This document shows, piece after piece, positions 34,827 to 45,642 of a stretch of 64,000 bases of DNA; the first letter of the stretch is position 1, and each line of letters starts with the position of its first letter. The stretch lies in NCBI RefSeq assembly GCF_019112545.1, contig NW_025064924.1:218681-282680 (forward strand), given 5' to 3'. The stretch comes from Guyanagaster necrorhizus (lineage: Eukaryota > Basidiomycota > Agaricomycetes > Agaricales > Physalacriaceae). Both the position numbers and the translations under genes were made by a program. Under the pieces are notes generated by a model. It made no database searches. It had not been told where the DNA came from and saw nothing but the letters and a program-made list of their open reading frames with translations.

Positions 34827-36002
34827 ATGCTATTAACTTGCAATATCACATCTGACTTTTTCAAGCTTTTGAGTGCCATCATTGGCACTCTGCTCAGGCT
34901 TTTCATTATTGTATATCTCTGTCAAAGAAACCAGTCTGTTACTGCCTAGATAGTCAGATACTACAATGGCCTCTGAACAATCTATTGCCAAATTCAAAAT
35001 GTCACACCTGTCCTCCCCCTCCACAATCTCCCTCTCAAATCCACTTGAGCCACCAATGAGCCCACATAAGGAACCATATCAGAAGCCACTGCTAGGATCA
35101 CAAATTTGAAAGTTCTTCCAGCAGAACAAGAAGAACATCAACACCACTGATGATACTACTGACATATTCTCTGTCATAATCTGCTGAACCTCCCTCTAGT
35201 CTCAGACCACAAGGATAAGAATCTTTCTGATGACTTCTTTGATGCAGAACCATTTCTCACCTCTTCTACTGGCCCTCTGGAGCATGAAATTGGAAACTGT
35301 GCTCAAGACTCCCTTAATGCTCTTGGGATAGCTACAGGCTCTGGCCACAACTCTCTCTATATGACTCCTGACAGAGACTTCACAAACACCAACCATGACA
35401 TTTGGAGGAATAGGCACAGTAACTGGCAGAATGATAAAGAATAAAATATTGCAATGGCCTACAAAACACAACCAGCTAGGACCTGGTCAGAGTCCAAGAT
35501 CTGGCATAGCACTGAAGAAGCCTACTAAAGAGAGCAATATAAAGAAGAAGGCAGACAATAATAAAGATAAGACTGCTATGAGTGAGATAAATACCATAGC
35601 ATATTTCAGAGTCTGTTCTGAGAGTCAGACTGAGCAGGCTTATTGGCAAACTGGCTCAGATCTGAGATTCCCTCTCTCTCCACAGCAGATTCTCTTTTCT
35701 GAACTTCTGACATACCTCTATCCACCTATAGAATCCACCCTCCACCTCTAACCCATATCTCTGAATCAACCATCTGATGACTCATCCAAAGCAGAGTTAC
35801 TGGAGTATTTCTCAATGAGTGAAATACTGACCAACTCTGAGGATATCACACAGTGGTGGAGACAGCAGAGGGAAGGGGCAAGTCTGGTGAAAGACTCATC
35901 CTCTAACTTGTCTCTCCTGTTGACTTCAAACTCAGCATCCAAGAATAGCTCACCTGTGACAGTAAAGCCCCAAATACCATCTATCTTTGACCTGTCTGGT
36001 GA
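34827..36002 (+). pseudogene. ORF1 remnant of element E
   Basis: Starts in the ACTGAATG context. The N-terminus is followed by the hydrophobic FFKLLSAIIGTLLRLF-like stretch. Mid-region blocks EIGNCAQDSLNAL and NSLYMTPDRDF match ORF1 of element 1 (GIGNCARDSLDAA). The ORF1-frame stop TGA at 36000-36002 falls at the same place relative to gag as in element 1. Confidence 0.68.
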
Positions 36003-37710
36003 CTCTCCCAAGGGAGACAGCAGAGACAGTTAGGATAGTGAGGAGAATAATCAGGATGTAATGTCTTTTGACTGGTCTAAGAGATTTATGAACTAGAAGA
36101 TAAATAACTACTTGAAGAAGAGATACAATGTGAAAAGAAGAGAGAATTCATGAGATTATACCAGGAGAGGGTTATGAAGCTCTCTCAAGATGTGAGCTGA
36201 AGGATGATGCTGCTGGGAGAAGAGTATTTAACAGCAGATAATACTGAAAGAATGGATATTTTATAGTATGCTATGACTGAGCAGGCTATTTTTCTCTATA
36301 ATAGAGCCTGCTCTGAAGACTCTTTAGCCAAACTTCTGAGCTACCAATCCAAATATAGGATCCAACCCATGCTGAACATACTTCTGACCCAGCTTCAGCA
36401 AGCTATTTATATGGCACTATCAATTCAAACTACTTCTGTCTGAACTCTATAATGAGATCTCCACCAGCTAAAAAGTCAGTTACAGCCTGGTATCCTTGGA
36501 GGAGTAGGAAAAGCCAGCTCCTTGGTGGACAACCACCTGCCAATGAAGCCACTACAAGTAGACAAGCTGGAGGAGATGATCTGGAGGCTACCAAACTAGA
36601 CTTCACCATCAAGGATGGCTAGATAGTCAGAAAACCAGCAGAAGGTCCAACAGGAAGCCCAATAGCTGATAGTGGATCACTACACTCATTTCTGGCTCTA
36701 TCCAGAGAATAGAAACATTTACCCTTTAACAGATATCCAAATCCAATGAGGCTTCTTGTGGTCAATGCTTCTTTAATCTAATGCAAGCCTGATTTGATAT
36801 GAAAACCATGATTATTCAAGAGAGCATTAGACAACATTGATAGATTCCTCACTGATTGTAAACAGTACTTCAAGGTATACTCTACCTACTTCATAGCCAA
36901 CATCTACAAGGTTGCCTTCATGGCCTCCTACTTTGAAGACAAAGCCAAGATCTGATAGATCCTGCAATCAATGAATTTCTATTCTAGTACCAGATAGCAT
37001 TATTGACTGCTATTCTGAGAAATCTTTAAACAGATGGTCCAGAATAAATTTATTGATTCTGCTGTATAAGAGATACACAAAAACAAGATGAAGGAATTAC
37101 AGATGGATGATAAAACTACCACTGAATACTTTGACAAGCTAAAGCAGCTTGCCAAGTTAGTAGAGGTCCTCAATGACATTGATGATGATGAATGCATGAT
37201 TGAGATATTAAAGATTAGTGTTTTCCAATTATTTACAACAATCATCTCAGATATTGGGGTCAATATCCTAAAGAGGTATAACAAATGTAAGGAGTAAGTA
37301 ACCATGATAAACAAGAAATAATAGTGACAGAAAATAGAAAACATCTACTATCAAAATGAGTATAAACTCAACTAAGCAAACTCCAGCAAGCCCAGTGAAT
37401 CAACCACCTCTCTGAAATCCAGTACTTCAACCAACACTCCTGGTCTGTTCTATACCAGCCAGAAAACCAGAATCAGAACCACCTACACTGGCACTGAGAA
37501 ACTAATGGATATTGACTGAATAAAGAAAAAAGGCAAATGCTTTAACTGTGGGGAGAAGAGTCACCTGTCTTAGAACTGCCTGAAAAAGAAGTGCACCTAA
37601 GAAGATATATGAGCTCAGATCACTGAGTTGCAGAAGGAAGCCAATAGACTCAAAGAAAATAAGAGAGATATGAAGATTGAGAAGATAAAAGATGAAGCCA
37701 ACAAGTGAGC
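35815..37710 (+). pseudogene. gag: gag remnant of element E
   Basis: The acidic N-terminal segment contains PQIPSIFDL, equivalent to VPSIYDQ of element 1. The capsid region is at about 36810-37240 (DNIDRFLTDC, DKTTTEYFDKLKQLAKL) and the zinc knuckle CFNCGEKSHLSxNC at 37538-37579. It ends at TGA 37708-37710. Several stops. Confidence 0.86.
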
Positions 37711-38062
37711 AATTCCACTCAGTCAGCCAACAAACCTTATGGTGTGTCTCAAAATACCACTGGACAGGCTTATGCTAGCTCTATAGTTACTACTATTTAT
37801 GCATATTCAAATATACCTCATTCAACAAGGACTATAAAACTATCCAAAGAATCACTCAAATCTGAAACTCAACTGTCTATGAGCCAAATAGAGAGAGAGA
37901 CTTCCAATGGCTGGCTAAAATCATTCAAAACTGAATAAACCTGGCAAGCCATCCAAAATGCCAAGAACAAGGCTGAGACAAAAGCTGTGCTCAAGAACTG
38001 AATATACAAAACTTGGACCAAAGAAGTGATTGATGAAATGATCAAAGGAATAGATGAGCCTC
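37711..38062 (+). pseudogene. pol: pol N-terminal remnant of element E
   Basis: Matches the region before the protease in element 1 (NGWLKSFKTE, TWQAIQNAKNKAETKAVLKN, KEVIDEMIKGI) and is cut at the inversion breakpoint. Confidence 0.85.
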
Positions 38063-39633
38063 CAGACTCTGTATGCTCATAAAATTTGTGGATCCATAAT
38101 AATTCAAGCAACATTCTACTCTCTTCACAAAGTCTATCCAACACTCATAAAGTCTCCTCTCAAATCCTATTCAAACAATCCAAAATTCATTCAGAATCAA
38201 CATTCTAGACTTTTCAAATCACTTGAAATAGCTTTGAGTGACTTGAATATTATTATGCAATCCAAATAACAAGTTAGCAAACTTATAATTCACTAATAAG
38301 TCTCTAAACTCTTAAACTAATCATTGCAAGTCTAATGCAAGTACTTTCATTGCAAACTTTTTATATGTGAAGTATTTGCATTATTCACAAAATATATGCA
38401 TCATTTATGAAGTCTTTGCATTATTTGCAAACCTTTTGCTTTGCATATGAGCTTTTCATGGCATGTGAACTTTCTCCTCAATAGCTATGCATTATAAGCA
38501 CAGCCAGATACCACAATACCTGATCATATATGATATACATTATTTTCAATAAACACATGGCACCCTAATACAGTCTATAAGGCTCATCACAATGTGTATG
38601 CAAGGCTTGCTGCAGGTGTCTAAGCTTTTCACAGCTTGCATATGGAAGACTAGTAGACTACAGAAAACTAACCATGTGTTTGGTTAGATATTTGTAAGAA
38701 ATATTAGAAGGCTAGCATACTATTGGCTCTATGAACTTTTAAATATGCTATACTTAGTACAATCCTCACAGCTTTGAAGGCTTTACATAATAAAAATTTT
38801 GTTATGCTCACTAAGCTTAGTACTGTGGTTACAAATGCTGTTTAATGTAGTATACTTAAAATTAGTAAAAGAGTAGTATAAATAGTGTACTATATAATAG
38901 ATAGAGGAAAAGCAGCATATAGGATAGACCCCAAGGGAGTTGCTTGCCTACAAGTACCTTACCTTGGATACCTCCTAGACTCAATACATACACTGGAAGT
39001 TATAGTTTTTACAGTTCTTAGAGAAATAACAGCTGGTGAACTTTTAAATCACTATACAGTTGTTAAAACTTTGAGTGTTTATCTCTGCACCAAAAACCAT
39101 ACTAAGAAACCTTTACAGGTTACTCTTATATGGCATTCTTGACATTTTAAGTTTGCTTGCATATTTGTGTGCTTTAGAAAGCAGTCCAAGCCTAAAATTG
39201 AGCCCTTTAGCCACTAACAATCCAGTATAACTATTTTCAAACCTAGGGAACAACACTTGACTCTTTGAGTCAGACACCCTGGAGCTAGGGCTTCCTTGAC
39301 TCTCATAGTCCTTCTACTAGAACCACATATAGGATTCCAACATTAAAAATTCACACTGCCTATAAGTTGCATCATTCAGTACCCAGATCCATATGCAATA
39401 TTTCTATTAAAGGAAAGTTCACATACATACTGTGAGTCTCTGTATACACTTCAGAGTCTCATACTTCTGTAGCTATCTCCTGCTACATCCCTTCAGAGAT
39501 TAGTCACCATACAGAGATACATGACTGGACTCACTCAAATCAGCCTTTAGATCCTGTGCTTTGATTTTACTTGCCCATAGAGGTTTTGTGTTTTCTGCCC
39601 ACAGAGAGTCTAACAAACAACTTTTTGGTTTAT
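38063..39633. other. Unassigned 1.57-kb segment at the inversion breakpoint
   Basis: AT-rich, lacking recognisable retroelement domains. One 85-codon open frame (38885-39142, plus) matches no family I know. The right end near 39604-39615 reads AGAGTCTAACA, like an LTR terminus, but I find no second copy. CATTATTTGCA-like short direct repeats occur at 38370-38440. It separates two halves that should adjoin, so it is either an insertion or breakpoint filler. Confidence 0.4.
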
Positions 39634-41200
39634 CACCACAGTCAGAGATGATATGATTAGGTACTCCATGCTTAGAGAAGACATGGATAATAAAAAGTTA
39701 AGTGAGTTCCATGGAGTTGATAGTATTGTAAATGGAGATGAATATAGCTTGTTTGCTAGCATGGTCAATGATGAGAATAGCTGTAAATCCATTGGAGTCC
39801 AGTAACTGTTTAATTAAATTGATGGAAATAGAATCTCATGGTCATTCAAGGACTAGTAGGGGTTTAAGCAAGCTATAGGAGTGATGTCTAGATGTTTTGT
39901 TGCATCTATAGATGGTACATGACTTGATATAATAGCAAATATATTCATGCATCTGAGGCCAGGTATAGTTATGCCAGACTAGCTCTAGTGACTGGTTTTG
40001 ACTAAAGTGACCTGCTAAGATGTGATTATAGTTGTTCTGCAGGATATGGAGATAGAGATCATCAGAGTCTGAGATGTAGATGCAATCTTCAAAGCAAATG
40101 ATCTTGGCTTCATCAATAGTCCAATGAGATGGAGAGGAGGGTGAAAAAGCTTTGGCCTAATGGATGCTGTCAGAGGTCATAGAGTCAGAGGATTGTACTT
40201 GCTTGATATGAGCATGAAGTTTGTTGATGTCTATAATAGCATTAGTATGGAGAATGGGAGCTTCAAGGTAGATTGTGCAGAGGAACACAGAGAGCTGTTC
40301 TTGAGTGAACATGAATCAGAAATTGTGAGAGTTGATGAGAGCATATTGACTATCCTCCCCTTTAGGGTAGATATCCTATCATCTAGTGAGTGTCTGATTT
40401 CCCACCTAGTTTTCTCAGCCAGAACTGAATAACCAGATTGAAATAAGAGAGGAATTTGGACCAGCAGACTTGTCAGCAGGTAAGAATCTTGGTAGTGGAA
40501 AAATATTCAAGAATCTTGTGGTCCATGATGACATAAATGGCATTTGTGGAGCCCTCAAGATAATGCTGCCAATGTATAAAGGCTTCAAAGATGGCTAGCA
40601 GCTCTTTATTATGAGTATCATAGTTGAGTTTGGCATTGTGGAGGCTTCAAGAGAGAAAGACAATGGGGTGGATTTCATCATCTTCAAGATAAATAGAATA
40701 GGGGCATGCATAAAAGCCTGTTTCAATTCATTGAAAGCAGCCATGCACTTGTCATTGAAATTCCATGGAGTTCCTTTGCATGTGAGTTGTGTAAGAGGGA
40801 TAATGATGTCACTATTTGTATATGAACCAATGGTAGAAATTGGCAAAACCAAGGAAGGACTGAATGTCCTTGACTTTTTCTTCAGACATGCAGAGTCCTT
40901 CAGGTGACAGGATATAGCCTAGGTATTCCACAGAGTCCCAGTTGAATTCACATTTGAAGCCCTTGCAGCAGAGTCCATTGGCTTTAAGCCTGCATAGGAC
41001 CTCATAAACATTTTTCTGGTGCTCCTCCAGATTGTTGGAGTAGATGAGGATATCATTGAGGTAGACCACTACTGATACATCAAGCATATCAGAGAATATG
41101 TCATTCACAAAATGTTGGAATGCCACAGGAGCATTTGTGAGACCAGAAGGCATGACATGGAGTACAGTGGCAGGAGATAGCTTCTGATAATATCCAGGTC
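39634..41200 (-). pseudogene. pol: Tf1-like Ty3 pol fragment: RT, RNase H, integrase N-half
   Basis: From right to left: RT from [20 protein letters not shown] with [12 protein letters not shown] (YLDD decayed to YLND, about 41050-41070), [20 protein letters not shown] and the [12 protein letters not shown] thumb (40812-41204); RNase H (about 40440-40760); integrase zinc region (about 39880-40030); and integrase core ending at FSKHGVPNHIISDCG (39635). The continuation (TEF...) is at 30437-31300 on the plus strand. A distinct lineage from element 1, resembling Tf1/sushi-like fungal elements. Confidence 0.85.
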
Positions 41201-41334
41201 TCATTTATTCATGCAGTTTTTCTATTTATCAAGTAACCTGATTATTGGCCAGTGCATTCCTATATAAACCAGAACCAATGTGACCAATGTTAATCATGAG
41301 TATGAGAACATGCTGATGAATCTAAGGCATATTT

Positions 41335-42240
41335 AAATGGTTCTTTTCTATATCTCTGACATCTTGTCTCCAGGTGTCCACCAGGCTCATGAAATTTAAA
41401 CCTGGAAACCACCCTGTATGTACCAGTTGGGTTTAATGTGAATCAGACAATCAAAAATAAGGATAAACTCATGCAGAAGGTATTTCACCAGGGATGTAGT
41501 CAACGAGAAAGGTTCCTATGTTCACAGTGATGCAAAGACCTTCCATAGCCCGATTTACCAATTCCACAAATTGATCGCCATCTGGATCCACACCATATCT
41601 GTAGATGGTTTTCATAGTGATGGAGCCGGCATGACTAGAAGGTGGTCAGTTTCCAAGAACATCATGTCGCAGGTACGTACCGGCGAATATGGTGACAAAA
41701 CGCATCGGGATATTTATGCAACTGCTGCAGCGAGGTCAACATCGCTTCCATCTGCACAGGATAGTACGCCGGAACGGCACAGAGTTGGAAGTCTTCGTGA
41801 AACATTTGGCGATGATTCCTGTGAAGACATATCAGACAATATCAACAAAGAATATCCCAAGAGTCCTGACCTCCACCAGGTAGAATATCTCATGAAGGTT
41901 AAGAAATCCCCCCATCCCTACAACTGTACCGTGGTGAAATCTGCACATCGACGCTGAAAGTTATGGGTAGTATCCATCAACCAAACCTGGTCTATCGGAA
42001 TAGTCGCCGGAACGCCTTTCAAACAGATCTGCCGCTGCTTGAGTGGAGGTTCAGTACAACCGTCAGATTTCCAGCAGTATCCAGATACAAGACGTCGCCG
42101 TAGATGGCAGCCCATCGAGCATAAGTGGTCCATGAGTACTCTGTGGGTATATCCCAGAGGTTTCCCATGAGTGGGAGCCCTTTGTACGTCGACGTTTATG
42201 CGAGAGGTGAAACAAGCAGTATAACAATAGGACACCGGAT
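41335..42240 (-). pseudogene. Cytochrome P450 remnant (N-terminal third)
   Basis: From right to left: GLPLMGNLWDIPTEYSWTTY followed by YGDVLYLD (42050-42185), the proline-rich start and first beta region of fungal P450s; a WR-type region near 41860-41930; FHEDFQLCAVPAYYPVQME (near 41770), HKYPDAFCHHIRRYV (near 41700) and DGDQFVELVNRAMEGLC (41540-41590); then, after a possible intron (GTGAAATAC...ACATACAG), WFPGLNFMSLVDTWRQDVRD (41350-41430). Stops and frame changes break it. The oxygen-binding, ExxR and heme-cysteine regions are absent and replaced by retroelement DNA. CpG is retained, as in the neighbouring genes. Confidence 0.85.
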
Positions 42241-42671
42241 GAAAAGAAATGCTAGCAGGAGAGACGAGGACATGGGGAAAGTATCACAGTCGGTCCCTCT
42301 ACTCTCATTCTTAAGTCACACCTCCCCGTCTCCGCTCCCTATGATCCTCACAAATAGATTTGAATCAGACCAGGTGATAGTATAAAATCGAACGTATGAA
42401 TCGGTTCATGTCCCTGCACTCATTATCGTAACATCTGACAGTGATCGCGCTATCGAAACCTGATGACGGAAATAACTGGTGCGATAATGGTAGCGAACAT
42501 TGGTGTGCTGGTCGCCTTAGACAAAGGAACGACGAAGAAAGGATAGAGTACCATCCGAGGGTTGTGAACCTATAAACATTCGAGTTGAAGCCAGGAGTAT
42601 CATTTCCCTGGTATGATATCGAGCGTGACATCGAAGAAGAATGCTTAAATCAGCTGGGATGTTCCCCCTTC
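42241..42671. other. Intergenic DNA between the P450 remnant and the WD40 gene
   Basis: About 430 bases of CpG-containing host-type sequence. No coding signal found. It probably contains the 3' untranslated region of the minus-strand WD40 gene. Confidence 0.5.
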
Positions 42672-44157
42672 TCATGTTTTATTGAATGCTATCAAAGACC
42701 AGATTGTGACGAGTTTGTCTTTGGCACCTCCAATAAGCCACCGAGACCGCTCTTCCCTTTCCTGTTTACTCATACCGTCCTCGTCGTCATCTGCGTCAAT
42801 CTGGCACTCGGATAGTGACCGTGCAAACGCAATAGCCCGGCATCCGTTCTTGTGGTATTTCAAAGTTCCTAGCGGTTTAAATGATTTTGTGGAATAGAGA
42901 CGAATTCTGCTGATATCGTAAGCAAGAAAGGGCGGAGGAGGGGAAGATGACATACTGTCCATCCCATCCACCTACAGCGCAAACCCTGCCGTCGTCACGG
43001 ATCGTGACAGCCCCGTTTCCCGGATGATTCGTTCGATGTGTCTTAGCTACAAACGACTTTTTGTGTCGTTAAACAGCGGACGGGCTTTCATTTACTAAGC
43101 AACATACCAACAAGTCGTATCGACCAATCAAATGATCAGCAGACACCGTTAATGCCATGGAATTGTCGTTTGTTACGCTCATCGCCATTACTATTATCAT
43201 TTATCATCAGATGTCAACGAAGGTGATGAAAGCGCACGTACTAGCCTCAGCGTGTAGTTTCGCCTTCCATAGCACTTTCCATCCCAACCCTTCAACGGAC
43301 GTCGTCCGATCTGACTTGACAAATTCCCGCAATGTTACATTTCCACTCTCATACGCTATGAGTATTCGGAGAGTGCCGTCATGTTCGAATAGATGGAGGG
43401 ACATGATAATACCTTGATATAAATGAGTGGAGTGGAAGTAAATATCGAACATTCCATTTACCAGTCGCCTGATTCCCGCGCCCGTCTGTTGAAAGGATGG
43501 ACCCGCAGCTTTCTTGCTTCCCTATGGCAGCGTGAACTCGAGTGCAAGACGGAAGACACCAAATATCGGCCTAGGCAACTGTAAGAATCTGTTCCCGGAA
43601 AATGGTGCTACCGCAATACCTCTGAAGATTCGACTAAATTCGGGAGGGCAATAAAAGCGTCCCCGAGTTGGTCCTTGGACGATGAGCCCGTTTGGCTATC
43701 ATCCAGCAGCAAGAGCATCAACGAAAACCTGCAATAGTTCAAAGCATTCACATCCATCGAGTATTGAAAGACAGGAACGGGTGATTCAGATAGAGCTGCT
43801 GATCCTCCAATTCCTGGTAGCTCCTCGACGCGACGCCATACGTGAAGCTTATTGTCTCGACCTTGTCTGATATTTCCCAGTTGTGAATTGTGCACCTCCA
43901 ACATGACCGACAGCGACGTACGTGATGATGTTTGCTCCCCACTCCTGTACACCGAGTATCCCGTCGTCATGGGCCTTCCAAGAGGATATAGCACGCAATG
44001 TACGCGTCGACGTGGATACAACGAATCCAGAACCGTCCCCAGAGTAAACTCGCTCGTTGTCCAGGGAGATGAAGAGAGCAGTCACACCAGAAGAATGGGA
44101 CCGAAGGATATGGCGTGGTGGTGGTGGTGGTAGTGGTGGTGATGAAGGTTCGGACAT
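42672..44157 (-). CDS. ASA1: WD40 protein, ASTRA-associated protein 1-like
   Basis: Seven exons with GT-AG introns give an uninterrupted 388-residue protein: 43922-44157, 43620-43866, 43462-43570, 43242-43412, 43108-43190, 42956-43041, 42672-42906. All exon phases agree. Start ATG 44157 is chosen because PPPPPRHILRSH follows, the usual fungal Asa1 N-terminus; ATG 44196 and 44244 are in frame upstream. WD-type blocks include VYSGDGSGFV, DNKLHVWRR, YSMDVNALNYCRF, LRILIAYESGNVTLREF, VSADHLIGRYDL, IRLYSTKSFKPLG and GGAKDKLVTIWS. Asa1 belongs to the ASTRA/TTT assembly that stabilises PIKK kinases such as Tra1 and TOR; the role here is by homology. No decay seen, so likely functional. Confidence 0.88.
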
Positions 44158-45642
44158 TTTGCCGATCAAGTCAAATTTCGATTTCGCGCTAGTCATCTTG
44201 TCCACCACTCCTTGCCTCCTTGCTGCCTCTCGCCATCCCGCCATCGCTAAGCTTTTGTCGTCTCTCTGTTCTAGAAAGCTGCTTCAGACGACCGTCTCGT
44301 CCACCGCCAATTTCGATCCATGTCGGTCCTTTTCACCGAGACGTGATGCAGACCATACTGGTACTACACCCTTCATCGAGGCGGTAAAAGCTGCCACGTC
44401 GATGGTGTCGCTTCTTGACAAAGATAGGCCTTTCTCCACGTTCCCGCTCCGTGCTGTCACCTCGTTGCTTCCCTATTTTTCAAGGCGGCGACCCGTACGC
44501 ATCGAGCCACGGACCACTCTAGCTGAATACCTCGGATCCAGCCATTATCATCAAATCTTCAGCTCCCTGCAGTCTTGAACGCTGCGTTTTGGCTGATCAT
44601 GTGCTTTCAGGGCTACAGCTGTTAACTGCTTACTTGCTGATGAACGTTCCCCCACCACAACATTTTTTTGATTCCTTCGACCTCGTTAGCATAAGCTTGA
44701 ATTGACAAATTTCGTTACCTTATCTAAACACTCCTCGATTCAATGACAGATCTTCTCATACAAAATCCGGATTCGTGTCTTCACTTTTTGTATACGGTGG
44801 TCCATTGGTAGGCAAGAATATAATATCTGACCTTGTATCAAAATAGCGTGTCCGCTAGGTAACAATGACGAATTTAAGTGAAGAGCAACTTCGTGTGTGG
44901 GCAGCCAAGGCGTTTCATTGGACCACAAGTTCTGAAAGCACTTCAAGACGAACATGCCTCGTTTCCATCATCGAACCAGATCTTGCCCCAACATTAACCA
45001 AGTAAGCCAAGCTTTCCCTTCTGCTGCAACTTCATCTCTTACCATATCTACCAGTGTTTCCACAGCATTGCTCGGTTCATTCCTCGGAACAGAACCGAAG
45101 CGTGCGCGACTCTCGTTCCTTGTTTTTGCGCCCTTGTATTAGGGAGGCCTGCGCCGGGGACATCGACCACAGTTCGTTTAAAACTGTTCCTTCTTCATCT
45201 TCGTTCTTCTTCAACCGTAAGCACTGTTGTGTTATCACTCACCCGCTCTACGAGTCCAAGGTATCTCGTGCCAATATTGCTCACGAGCACATGGATCTTT
45301 CCCCAAACCGAAACGGTATTCTGAGTGAGTTGAGATTGGTTCAGCATGTACCTGTAATTAACCAAACGGCATGGACGCCGATCTCGAAAAGAAGGACTAG
45401 TCACCGAATCAAATCAGCGATACTCTAATAAAAATTTCAGCGATCAATCGTTTCAAGAAATGCCGCCTTCAGTGACCGGCACGCTGGATGTTAGCTAGTC
45501 TCTACTGTTTTGGAACATGGAAACTTAGAGCATTCGCACAGGCCTGTTTACTTTCTGAAGAATTTTGTATCTCACTGGTAATTTGATTCCGAAGTAGATT
45601 TACAATGGAAGTACACAGTAAACGTTGTGAAGGCGATTCATC
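44158..45642. other. Host-type DNA between the WD40 gene and the reductase, no gene assigned
   Basis: About 1.5 kb with normal CpG content. It contains the upstream region of the WD40 gene (next to 44158) and the 3' flank of the aldo/keto reductase (near 45642). Open frames exist on both strands (for example 44057-44578 plus, partly antisense to the WD40 gene), but none shows a domain or convincing splice pattern. Confidence 0.45.

Larger units (their letters stand above)
34336..38062 (+). mobile_element. Element E, 5' half
   Basis: 5' LTR (34336-34767), primer-binding site (34771-34781), ORF1 (from 34827), gag (to 37710) and the first 350 bases of pol, which stops at about 38062 (VIDEMIKGI). 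The 3' half at 26452-30432 resumes within a few codons of this point. The flank ATTGT at 34331-34335 matches the flank of the 3' half. Confidence 0.88.

Noticed and set aside
26452..38062. Three separate truncated elements (minus pol, minus LTR piece, plus gag)
   Set aside because: Matching duplication ATTGT, paired LTRs and precise frame joins show one element E plus the end of element 4, rearranged by inversion.
38885..39142. 85-codon open frame as a possible host gene
   Set aside because: No recognisable family, AT-rich surroundings and no splice or start context; kept only as part of the unassigned segment.
44057..44578. 173-codon plus-strand frame near the WD40 gene promoter
   Set aside because: Overlaps the first exon of the WD40 gene antisense, includes a simple GGTGGT run, and shows no domain.
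44600..45450. A small host gene on either strand between the WD40 gene and the reductase
   Set aside because: Several short open frames with possible splice sites, but no joined product that resembles a known protein.
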